NCBI GenBank assembly: GCA_964555935.1 | Contig: CAZKUN010000026.1 | Coordinates: forward strand, 1 to 56,970 | DNA length: 56,970 bases | Origin: CAZKUN01 sp964555935 | GTDB taxonomy: Bacteria > Armatimonadota > Zipacnadia > Zipacnadales > VGFC01 | Direction of reading: 5' to 3' | In this document: positions 42,294 to 49,477 of the stretch, one piece after another | Layout: each line of letters begins with the position of its first letter | How positions within the stretch are numbered: position 1 is the first letter of the stretch | The notes under the pieces: generated by a model | The model's input: only the letters and a program-made list of their open reading frames with translations | Told to the model about the DNA's origin: nothing | Databases searched by the model: none | Position numbers and translations under genes: made by a program

Positions 42294-42987
42294 TGGCTTT
42301 CTTCCTCCTGACCGAGTGTCGACCGGGGCCGGGACCGCTCCGTCGCCCTCCCAGCCACTTGGCGGCTTTGCGGAACGGCCGCCGTCCCCAGCGGAAGAAA
42401 CGCTCCGCCGGCGACTGGTACGCCAAGAACTCTCGCTCGGCATCCGTGACGATCTCCGGCGCCAGGATCAGCTTCGCCTTGATGACTGCCCGGCGGTCGT
42501 CGTGGGAGATGTAGGGGTAGAGCAGAATGTGGAGGGGGCCCTTCCGCCGGACAACCGCCGCCGTCAGGTCAATAAGGTAGACGTGCCCATCGTCGCCCAC
42601 CAAGACATTCTCGAGCGTCTTCAGGTCTCCGTGGGCGATCCTGCGAGCGTGCAGATCATCGATAATCCGCGAGAGGTCGTCCCAGAACGTCCCGGGCAGC
42701 TTCTCTTCGGGAAGTTCGGCGCACGGGGTCGCCGGTATGAACTCGTATCCCAGCGAATACGGGCCGAAGCGCCTGGCATTTGAGGGGATCCCGTGGATCC
42801 CCTCGGCCTCCCTCAGGGCGGCATGTTCGCGCCGAACGAACCAACGCCCCATGAAGAACCGAAAGCCCGCCCCACACGGGGCGTAGTCCTTAACGAGGTA
42901 CGTAATGCCATCGCGGACCTCGGTGCGGACCTCGGGCTTGACCTGCCCGCCCGGGCGTAGAATGTTGACGTCAGTGGATTCAGTCAT
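42238..42987 (-). CDS. RIO/WaaP-like small-molecule or LPS kinase
   Basis: About 249 aa from the ATG at 42987. Kinase landmarks: YLVKDYAPCGAGFRFFMGRW (Lys of the nucleotide site), ARRIAHGDLKTLENVLVGDD (catalytic H-G-D-x-x-x-x-N loop) and VYLIDLTAA (DFG equivalent). The layout resembles KdkA/WaaP/RIO-type kinases that phosphorylate lipopolysaccharide core sugars. The C-terminal 50 residues are basic (RRSGPGPGRHSVRRKKANAE) and may be disordered or membrane-proximal. It overlaps the upstream glycosyltransferase by 8 bp and the downstream creatininase by 56 bp. With the glycosyltransferase it suggests outer-membrane or glycan modification. Confidence 0.8.
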   Translation of the reverse strand: MTESTDVNILRPGGQVKPEVRTEVRDGITYLVKDYAPCGAGFRFFMGRWFVRREHAALREAEGIHGIPSNARRFGPYSLGYEFIPATPCAELPEEKLPGTFWDDLSRIIDDLHARRIAHGDLKTLENVLVGDDGHVYLIDLTAAVVRRKGPLHILLYPYISHDDRRAVIKAKLILAPEIVTDAEREFLAYQSPAERFFRWGRRPFRKAAKWLGGRRSGPGPGRHSVRRKKANAESEVRGDAPPRDSGEA

Positions 42988-43969
42988 TGGCAGGATCTTC
43001 AGTCGGCTTGTCCGGTGGTTTCGACGAGAATGCCTCGACTGGCGCGAGCGCGAGTCTTGCGATTCGACCACACGTCCTCGACCGCTCCCAGGCCTGACGT
43101 CCACGCCCCTTCGCTGCCGCGAAGGGCCACATTGCCAACCATAGCGCAGCGCGCCCGGCGTTACCGATCAGTACGGCTGCCCGCATCGCCAGCAGCGCCC
43201 GCGTGGATCGATTCCTGGAGACGTAGAGCAGAGCCCCCTGGTTCGCGGCCAGGGCTTTCCAGTTCGGTACGGAGGCGACGCTCCCTCCTTCGAGATGCGC
43301 AATCGTTACGTCAGGCACGTAGTAGGTCAACGGCGTCTCGGTGTCGCGCAGCCTCGCGCACAGCTCGGCGTCCTCACCGTAAAAGAAGTACGCCTCCGAC
43401 CAGCCCCCAACCGCATCAAATGCTCCGCGCCGGATCATGAGCGCGGCGCCGGCGACGTAATCGACGGGCCCCACGGAGTCCGGCACGCTCACCCGCGCCA
43501 GGTGGAGCGAACTGCTCAGGTACTGCCACGGTCCTGGAAACACGCCGGCCGAGACCTGCACCGACCCATCCGCGCCTACGAGCCGCGGGCCCACCGCGCC
43601 CGCGTCGGGATGCTCATCGAGAAATGTCGCCAGCCCCCGGATAGCCCCCGGCACGACTTCGGTGTCCGCGTTCAGGAACAGCAGGTACTCCCCCCCCGCC
43701 TGGCGCGCGCCCAGGTTGTTCCCGCCCGAGAACCCAAGATTGGTCTCCGGGCGCGCGATCTCCGCGGCGGGAAGCGTCTCCCGGATCATCGGCGAGGGGT
43801 CCTCATCGGACGCGTTGTCGACGACGATCACCTGCCAATCGCCCACGTCCGGGTCGGCCCGCAGCGACTCCAGGCAGCGTTTCAGGAGCGGCGCTGAGTT
43901 CCAGTTGATGATAATAGCCGAGACGCGTGGTACAAGCGAGTCACGGGTATTTCGCGAGTCCGACGACAT
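42980..43969 (-). CDS. Glycosyltransferase family 2
   Basis: About 329 aa. The ATG at 43969 has AAGG 5 nt upstream; the N-terminal extension of the longer frame looks non-coding. GT-A fold marks: VSAIIINWNSAPLLKRCLESL, WQVIVVDNASDEDPSPMI, LGFSGGNNLGARQAGGEYLL and FLNADTEVVPGA (the D-x-D site as NADTE). A later YVAGAALMIRRGAFDAVGGW and YFFYGEDAELCARLRD are typical of rhamnosyl/glycan GT2 enzymes. A short hydrophobic stretch (ALWLAMWPFAAAKG) near the C-terminus could be membrane-associated. It probably adds a sugar to a surface glycan. It is the first gene of the glycosyltransferase-kinase-creatininase set. Confidence 0.88.
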   Translation of the reverse strand: MSSDSRNTRDSLVPRVSAIIINWNSAPLLKRCLESLRADPDVGDWQVIVVDNASDEDPSPMIRETLPAAEIARPETNLGFSGGNNLGARQAGGEYLLFLNADTEVVPGAIRGLATFLDEHPDAGAVGPRLVGADGSVQVSAGVFPGPWQYLSSSLHLARVSVPDSVGPVDYVAGAALMIRRGAFDAVGGWSEAYFFYGEDAELCARLRDTETPLTYYVPDVTIAHLEGGSVASVPNWKALAANQGALLYVSRNRSTRALLAMRAAVLIGNAGRAALWLAMWPFAAAKGRGRQAWERSRTCGRIARLALAPVEAFSSKPPDKPTEDPAND

Positions 43970-43976
43970 CAGGGCC

Positions 43977-44004
43977 TTGCTCCTATTGCGGGAACTGGTA
44001 TAGG
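43977..44004 (+). promoter_or_regulatory. Candidate promoter for the metal locus
   Basis: TTGCTC, 16-bp spacer, then TATAGG preceded by TGG (extended -10). It lies about 53 bp before the Cys-rich peptide gene and overlaps the 5' edge of the divergent glycosyltransferase gene. No clear metal-sensor operator is visible. Confidence 0.45.
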
Positions 44005-44056
44005 ATGACCAATGTTCCTGTAAGCACTGCAGACCGATTTCTGACATCGGAGCCGG

Positions 44057-44461
44057 ATGGACATGCGCAGAGGCCTGGCCGGGATCGCCATCGTGGTAAT
44101 CCTGCTCATGAGCGCCCTTCAGGGGGCGCTAGCCCATGTCGCGTGCCCAAACTGCGCGCACAATACCGACCAGAACTGCGGCACCTGCGCCCCAGCGCCT
44201 GAGCCGGGATCGTGCTGCGGTAGCCCCGGCGACGAGGCCACCGGCCTGACTCAAGACGAGTGCGTCTGCGCCGATGCAGAGACTCAGCCACCGGCAGACT
44301 GCCCGAGGGCGTCTGCCCCATCTCCATCAGACGGACTCATCACCACCCACGCCGTCGTTGAGACGTCCCTCGAACAGACCGCCGTCGTGGGCTTCGCTAC
44401 ATGCCCGCCGCCACGCGCGGGTAACCCCGTATTCCATGGCGGACGCAGTCCACCCTCGTGA
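44057..44461 (+). CDS. Small secreted Cys-rich protein, candidate metal-binding peptide
   Basis: About 134 aa; GGAG lies 5-7 nt before the ATG. A signal peptide (RGLAGIAIVVILLMSALQGA) is followed by a Cys cluster: ACPNCAHNTDQNCGTC, then GSCCGSPGDE and ECVCADAE. I count nine Cys within 50 residues, plus two later, arranged as C-x-x-C, C-x-x-C, CC and C-x-C pairs that could bind Cu(I)/Ag(I) or form disulfides. No known family is recognised. It precedes a NosL-like protein and the CusCBA genes, so periplasmic metal binding is a reasonable guess. The C-terminal half is Pro/Ser-rich and probably disordered. Confidence 0.65.
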   Translation: MDMRRGLAGIAIVVILLMSALQGALAHVACPNCAHNTDQNCGTCAPAPEPGSCCGSPGDEATGLTQDECVCADAETQPPADCPRASAPSPSDGLITTHAVVETSLEQTAVVGFATCPPPRAGNPVFHGGRSPPS

Positions 44462-44525
44462 CGTGCCAATTCCCTCACTCTGACTGACCAGCAGCACGCG
44501 GCTCCATGCCGCGATGAAGTTCGGC

Positions 44526-44563
44526 GTTGGCTGCACCAGGTAGCGCGGTGCTAAACAGCCAAC
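44526..44563 (+). ncRNA. Hairpin in the leader of the NosL-SLH gene
   Basis: GTTGGCTG (44526-44533) pairs with CAGCCAAC (44556-44563), and CACC (44534-44537) pairs with GGTG (44547-44550) with a CTAAA bulge. It is in the 175-bp gap before the SLH gene. Whether it is a regulatory leader or a terminator is unknown, and no T-run follows. Confidence 0.4.
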
Positions 44564-44636
44564 TTGCACCATAGAGTATACGCGGAGCAGCGCCTATCGG
44601 CGCAACCAGCCTCCGCGAAAGGGACGGTGATTGGCG

Positions 44637-46628
44637 ATGTCACGAGCCAACGCAGCCTGTCTGATAGCGATTGTCGTTCTCACCTTACTCCCCGGAATCG
44701 CGCTCGCGCAGGGCGGCGCTTGCGAACTGTGTGGTCAGCTCCACGCGGCTCAGGCGCCGGTCTACGTGACCGACTGGGAGACCAACCAGCTTCATCGCTA
44801 CGGGTCGCTCGATTGCTCCCTCAAAGCGATGAGCGGGCGGTTCTCATGGTCTCGCGCGGCGCTGATCGACGCGAGCACCGGCGAGCGAATCACGGTTACT
44901 CGGGCCCAGGGCCGCTGGACGGTCCGCCCCGAAGATGCCGTGGTCGTTGTCGGCCCGGCGGATGCGTCCGGTTGCGCCAGCTACGATGTCTACAACAGCC
45001 GCGACGAGTTCCTCCGCTACACGAAGAAGCACAAGAAGAACGCGCAGCCCGGGCCGCCGCCTGAATCGCTCGCCGACTTCGTCGACGCGTCCGTCGGCCA
45101 GCTGGCGGGTGGCGGCGTGACCTACGTGGCGTCTCAGCCGGCGGCCACAGCGCCCGCCACGGTAGCCGAGCGGACAGCCCCAGCCTGGAGCGCTGACGCG
45201 GTCGATGTCGCCCAGGCTGAGGGCATCATGGAGGGCTACCCAGACGGCAGCTTCCGCGGTGATGGACAGGTCACTCGCTACGAGATGGCCGTCATCGCTC
45301 AGCGCCTGCTGGCCCGGCTGGGGCAGACGTCGTCCGAGCTTGGTGTCGGCGGCCCGGGCGAATCGCCCACAACCGGCGACCTCGTCCAGGCCCTCGAGAA
45401 CGACCTCACCGCCGCGGGCGCGAACCGAGGCGAGGTCTCCGAAGCCCTCCAGGTCCTCAATGACGCCGCGGCCGATGGCGTTACCGTCCCGGCGGCCATT
45501 CCCGGCAATGCCGACTGGCCCGACATCCCTTCCGAGCACTGGGCAAATGACGCCGTCGCCACAGTCACCGGCGCGGGCATCATGAACGGCTATCCGGACA
45601 ACACGTTCCAGGGCGACACGCCTCTCACGCGCTACGAGATCGCGGTGATCGCCGCGCGGTTGCTGGGCATAGCTCAAGCCCAACCTGCCGCCGACGCGCC
45701 GACCGTGGCGGACGTCGCGCCGGCGCCCACTCAGCCGGATCCGCCGGTCGTTGTCCCGACCGTCGCGCCAACCGTCACCAACAGCCAGCTCACGCGCGAG
45801 GCCAAGGCTCACCTGCTCGGGCTGAAGTCTCAGCTGATGCTCTCGGGTATGAGCGAAGATGAGGCCGACCGGGCCCTCGCGCCGGCGCGTCAGGCAATGC
45901 TGCAAGGCGAGCCGCCCTCTGCGCCACCGACACCGGTGCAGCCCGCGACGCCAACTCAACCGGTGGATCCGCCGGACACTCAGGCCGATCTGCCAAGCGC
46001 GCCTTCGACCAAACCGGCCACGCCCGTCCGGACCAACCCAGCGGTCCAGGAACCGAACATGCTCGGCGTATCGGGCTTCCTGCTGACGCCATCGGCGGAT
46101 ACGGTGGTCAGCTCCGACTCGATCAAGGTCGGGGTGAGCCGCGTGCTGGGATCGAACATCGCCTTTGCCACCACGGGCGTTCTCGGCGAGTTCGAGGTGG
46201 GCATGGGCGTTACCAGCGGCGACATGCCAAGCCGCATTCTCCTCAACGCCAAGAAGCAGGTCTGGCGCTCGAGCGACGGCCGCAGCCGCATCGCGGTGGG
46301 CATTCTCGATGCCACCGACGAGATCGACACCACCGTCTATGGCGCCTACAGCAAGAGCTTCCAGTCGAGCTTCTGGACGGACGAGAAGCACGACTGGACG
46401 CTAACCGTCGGCCTCGGCGGCGGCGACCTGCTGGACGGCATCTTCGCCAGCGCCTACGCGCCAGTCAACGACGACTTAGCCGTCGGCGCCGAGGTCGTTG
46501 ACTTCGGCGATTCCGGCAACCAACTCAACTACGGGTTCGAGTACAAGCTCGGGCGCGGCTGGCAGATCAAAGGCGGCATGGTCGATGGCGATCTCGCCGC
46601 TCAGGCGACGATTGAGTTGGGGCTGTAG
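44637..46628 (+). CDS. NosL-like domain / SLH / predicted outer-membrane barrel fusion protein
   Basis: About 663 aa; GGTG precedes the ATG at 44637. A signal peptide (ACLIAIVVLTLLPGIALA) leads to a NosL-like domain (about 27-132): CELCG (Cys29, Cys32), then HRYGSLDC (Cys60), AALIDASTGERITV and YDVYNSRDEFLRYTKKHKK. NosL is a Cu(I)-binding lipoprotein. Two SLH motifs follow (about 183-228, QAEGIMEGYPDGSFRGDGQV; about 294-345, WPDIPSEHWANDAVATVTGA). After a Pro/Thr linker the last 195 residues have alternating strands ending in IELGL, as in outer-membrane barrels. Known SLH-barrel proteins tether the outer membrane to peptidoglycan-linked polymer. The NosL addition is unusual. The TolC gene starts 31 bp later. 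The NosL call rests on pattern, not search. Confidence 0.72.
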   Translation: MSRANAACLIAIVVLTLLPGIALAQGGACELCGQLHAAQAPVYVTDWETNQLHRYGSLDCSLKAMSGRFSWSRAALIDASTGERITVTRAQGRWTVRPEDAVVVVGPADASGCASYDVYNSRDEFLRYTKKHKKNAQPGPPPESLADFVDASVGQLAGGGVTYVASQPAATAPATVAERTAPAWSADAVDVAQAEGIMEGYPDGSFRGDGQVTRYEMAVIAQRLLARLGQTSSELGVGGPGESPTTGDLVQALENDLTAAGANRGEVSEALQVLNDAAADGVTVPAAIPGNADWPDIPSEHWANDAVATVTGAGIMNGYPDNTFQGDTPLTRYEIAVIAARLLGIAQAQPAADAPTVADVAPAPTQPDPPVVVPTVAPTVTNSQLTREAKAHLLGLKSQLMLSGMSEDEADRALAPARQAMLQGEPPSAPPTPVQPATPTQPVDPPDTQADLPSAPSTKPATPVRTNPAVQEPNMLGVSGFLLTPSADTVVSSDSIKVGVSRVLGSNIAFATTGVLGEFEVGMGVTSGDMPSRILLNAKKQVWRSSDGRSRIAVGILDATDEIDTTVYGAYSKSFQSSFWTDEKHDWTLTVGLGGGDLLDGIFASAYAPVNDDLAVGAEVVDFGDSGNQLNYGFEYKLGRGWQIKGGMVDGDLAAQATIELGL

Positions 46629-46659
46629 GCGACTTGCAGAATGCGGGAGTGGTGACGCG

Positions 46660-47958
46660 ATGCTGTTCATGCTGAGAGCAGCCACAATCCTGACGATCAT
46701 CGTGGCGGGCGCGAGCGCGTGGGCTGACGGCGCTGACGTGGCCGAACGCCCATTGCAGCTCGCGCCGCTGCTCGAATCCGGCCTGAGAGACAACCCCGCG
46801 CTGGCGGCGCTAAGCAGTCGCGTCGACGCTGCGGAGCACAGGATCATTCAGGCCGGCGCATTGCCCGATCCGATGCTAGGCGTCGCGCTCTCGAATCTGC
46901 CCATCGGCCACTTCGAGCTTGACCGCACGCCGATGACCGGCATTCAGATCATGCTGCGGCAGATGTACCCCGGTCGCGGCAAGCGCGCCCTGAAGAAGGA
47001 ACTCGCCACCGACGGCGTGGCGATCTCCCAGACCGACTACGAAGAAGCCGAAGACGAGATCGTCCGCCAGATCAAGGATGCCTACTACGACCTCTACTAC
47101 ATCGATCAGGCGATGGTTATCAATCTCGAGAACAAGGCCCTGCTCGAGTACATCGCGTCGTTGGCGGAGATCAAAACATCCGTCGGTCTCGGCCCTCAGC
47201 ACGACCTCATCAAGGCCCAGCTTGCGGTTACCAAGATTGTGGACAAGCTGCTCGAGTTGCAGCGGATGAGGCGGTCGACCGGCGCCAGGCTGAACGCGCT
47301 ACTCGACCGACCACCCGACGCGCCACTGGGCACGCCGGTATGGGATGGGCTCCACACTTACTCGCTCTCGGTCCAGGCTCTCCGCGAGGTGGCCGAGGAA
47401 GACCGTCCGGCGCTGGTGGGCATGAGAGCGATGGTCACCATGGCCGAGCGCAAGATCAAGATGGCGAAGCTCAACCAACACCCGAACTACACCGCCGGAT
47501 TCGACTACCGGATCCGCGGGCAATCGGCCATGGACCCGGTGAAGGGCAGCGATTTCTGGGGTTTCTCGGTGATGATGGACGTCCCGAGTTGGAACAAGCA
47601 ACCTCACGACGCTGAGATCGAGGAAGCCAAGGACAACCTCACCGCGGCGCGGCGAGACTACGAGAACATGGCCTCACGCATCGCCGGAGCAGTCGAGATG
47701 ACGGATGCCAAGCTCCAGCGGCTGGCAGGCCAGGTCGAGCTGTACGAGACCGGTCTCATCCCGCAAGCCGAACTGGCGCTGGGGTCGGCGCGGTCGGCCT
47801 ACGCCGCAACGAACGCCGCGCTCAAAGTCGACATGCTCACCCTCCTCTCAGCCCAGCTCGCCCTGCAGAATCTGCAGATCGGTCACTTGCGCGCGATGGT
47901 TGATTACGAGAAGGCGCTCGCCGAGCTTGAGGAGATGACCGGCAACTTGCTGTACTGA
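46660..47958 (+). CDS. TolC/CusC-family outer-membrane efflux channel
   Basis: About 432 aa from the ATG at 46660. The frame is open upstream but overlaps the SLH gene. A signal peptide (MLFMLRAATILTIIVAGASA) is followed by long helices typical of the periplasmic barrel of TolC proteins: ESGLRDNPALAALSSRVDAA, GALPDPMLGVALSNLP and two internally repeated helical halves (YEEAEDEIVRQIKDAYYDLY; ENMASRIAGAVEMTDAKLQR). The start of OEP domains, PDPxLxxxL, matches. It would form the outer-membrane exit duct for CusBA. No lipobox Cys is seen at the N-terminus, unlike E. coli CusC. The next gene begins 58 bp downstream, with a repeat element between. Confidence 0.88.
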   Translation: MLFMLRAATILTIIVAGASAWADGADVAERPLQLAPLLESGLRDNPALAALSSRVDAAEHRIIQAGALPDPMLGVALSNLPIGHFELDRTPMTGIQIMLRQMYPGRGKRALKKELATDGVAISQTDYEEAEDEIVRQIKDAYYDLYYIDQAMVINLENKALLEYIASLAEIKTSVGLGPQHDLIKAQLAVTKIVDKLLELQRMRRSTGARLNALLDRPPDAPLGTPVWDGLHTYSLSVQALREVAEEDRPALVGMRAMVTMAERKIKMAKLNQHPNYTAGFDYRIRGQSAMDPVKGSDFWGFSVMMDVPSWNKQPHDAEIEEAKDNLTAARRDYENMASRIAGAVEMTDAKLQRLAGQVELYETGLIPQAELALGSARSAYAATNAALKVDMLTLLSAQLALQNLQIGHLRAMVDYEKALAELEEMTGNLLY

Positions 47959-47968
47959 CGCACGACCT

Positions 47969-47997
47969 GGGCGCGATGAATCGCGCCCCTACCACGG
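47969..47997 (-). repeat. 29-bp hairpin repeat, copy 1
   Basis: Reading the minus strand it begins CCGTGGTAGGGGCGC and ends in the complementary arm. A 9-bp stem (GGGCGCGAT/ATCGCGCCC, plus strand 47969-47988) has a 2-nt loop. It matches the element at 56151-56179 except at two positions that lie opposite each other in the stem. It lies between the TolC and CusB genes. Confidence 0.8.
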
Positions 47998-48016
47998 CTT
48001 CGGCCGGAGGGCTCCA

Positions 48017-49468
48017 ATGAAGCTACTCAATGCAAAGAACGCCGTCATCGCCGCGCTGATCGTCGCGGCACTGGTGGCCGGCTACGCGCTGGGGCACCGG
48101 GGCGCGGCCCCCGTCGCCGATACGGCCGAATCCACTGAGTCGACCGAGTCGACAGATTCCACCGCGAGTTCGGATGCAAGCTCGCCCTCCGGGAACGCGT
48201 TCTGGACGTGCCCGATGCACCCCGAGATCGTGCAAGACGGGCCAGGCGACTGCCCAATCTGCGGCATGGACCTCGTCGAGAAGAGCCCGGGAGAACCGCT
48301 AGGCGAGGCCGAGATCGAAGGACTTGTCACGGTCAAGCTCGACGAGCGCGACCAACAGCTCATCGGCGTCACCACCGAAGTGCTGAAGGCCCGCAACCTG
48401 AAACGCGACATCCGCACCTACGGGAATGTCGAGGCAGACGAGACATCCCTTCACACGGTGAACGCAAAGGTCGGCGGGTGGATCGAGGAACTGTACGTCG
48501 ACTTCACGGGCAAGTCCGTGTCCGCCGGTCAAGCGTTGCTCAGCATCTACAGCCCCGAACTCGTGCAGACGCAGGAAGAGTACCTCCTGGCGCTGCGTGC
48601 CCAGGAGAAGCTTGGGTCAAGCCGATTCTCCGAGGTCTCCGGGAGTGGCGACCAGCTCGTCCGTGCCGCCAAGCGCCGGCTGGAGTTGTGGGACATCAGC
48701 GCCGACCAGATCCGCCGCTTGGAGCGAACCGGTCAGTCGACCAAGACGCTCGTGCTCCACGCGCCCACGGATGGCATCGTGATGGAGCGCCACGCGATCG
48801 AGGGCATGAAGGTCACGCCAGGGATGCCGCTGTTCAAGCTGGCCGACCTGTCGCGCGTGTGGGTGCAAGCCTCGCTCTACGACGCGGATCTCCCGCTCGT
48901 GGAACTTGGCATGGAGGCCGACATCAGCATCGAAGGCCTGCCAGGCCGAAAGTTCGGCGGAAGCGTCGAGTTCATCGAGCCCACCATGGGCGATCGCACG
49001 CGTTCAGCCCGCGCTCGGATCGTCGTCGACAACGCGGATGGATCGATCAAACCCAGCATGTATGCCACGGTCAAGATCCGCGTCCCCCTCGGCGAGGTCA
49101 TCGCCCTCCCGCGCGAGGCGATCCTCGATACAGGCCGGCGCCAACTCGTCTTTGTCGCTCAAGGGGGCGGACACTTCGCCCCACGCGAGGTGGAGCTGGG
49201 CCGCGAGACGGGCGACTACTACGAAGTGCTGTCAGGCGTGGAAGCCGGCGAAGAAGTCGTGACCAGCGGCAATTTCCTGATCGACGCCGAGAGCCGCACT
49301 CAGGCCGCCATCCGCGCGCGCGTGAAGGAGCAGGCATCCGGCGGCGGCGAGCTGTGGACTTGCCCGATGCACCCGGAGATCATCCGCAACGGCCCGGCCG
49401 ACTGCCCGATCTGCGGCATGGACCTGGAGAAGTCGAGCGCGGTCGTTCCGATGGAGCCAACAGGCTAG
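48017..49468 (+). CDS. cusB: CusB-type RND periplasmic adaptor with two heavy-metal-binding domains
   Basis: About 483 aa; GGAGG 6-8 nt before the ATG. An N-terminal membrane anchor or signal (AVIAALIVAALVAGYALGHR) leads, then a Ser/Thr linker. The heavy-metal-binding domain (YHS-like) reads FWTCPMHPEI then DCPICGMDL (about 62-90). The adaptor core follows: GNVEADETSLHTVNAKVGGW, helical hairpin EEYLLALRAQEKLG, GLPGRKFGGSVEFIEPTMGD and the membrane-proximal part. A second metal-binding domain, LWTCPMHPEI then DCPICGMDL, occupies 446-474 at the C-terminus. CusB family members pass Cu(I)/Ag(I) to CusA. One such domain is normal; two, at opposite ends, is unusual. The cusA gene starts 9 bp later. 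Confidence 0.92.
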   Translation: MKLLNAKNAVIAALIVAALVAGYALGHRGAAPVADTAESTESTESTDSTASSDASSPSGNAFWTCPMHPEIVQDGPGDCPICGMDLVEKSPGEPLGEAEIEGLVTVKLDERDQQLIGVTTEVLKARNLKRDIRTYGNVEADETSLHTVNAKVGGWIEELYVDFTGKSVSAGQALLSIYSPELVQTQEEYLLALRAQEKLGSSRFSEVSGSGDQLVRAAKRRLELWDISADQIRRLERTGQSTKTLVLHAPTDGIVMERHAIEGMKVTPGMPLFKLADLSRVWVQASLYDADLPLVELGMEADISIEGLPGRKFGGSVEFIEPTMGDRTRSARARIVVDNADGSIKPSMYATVKIRVPLGEVIALPREAILDTGRRQLVFVAQGGGHFAPREVELGRETGDYYEVLSGVEAGEEVVTSGNFLIDAESRTQAAIRARVKEQASGGGELWTCPMHPEIIRNGPADCPICGMDLEKSSAVVPMEPTG

Positions 49469-49477
49469 GGGCGCAAC

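Noticed and set aside
44844..46391. Minus-strand frame of about 515 codons
   Set aside because: It mirrors the NosL-SLH-barrel gene. Composition is typical of a reverse-strand shadow.
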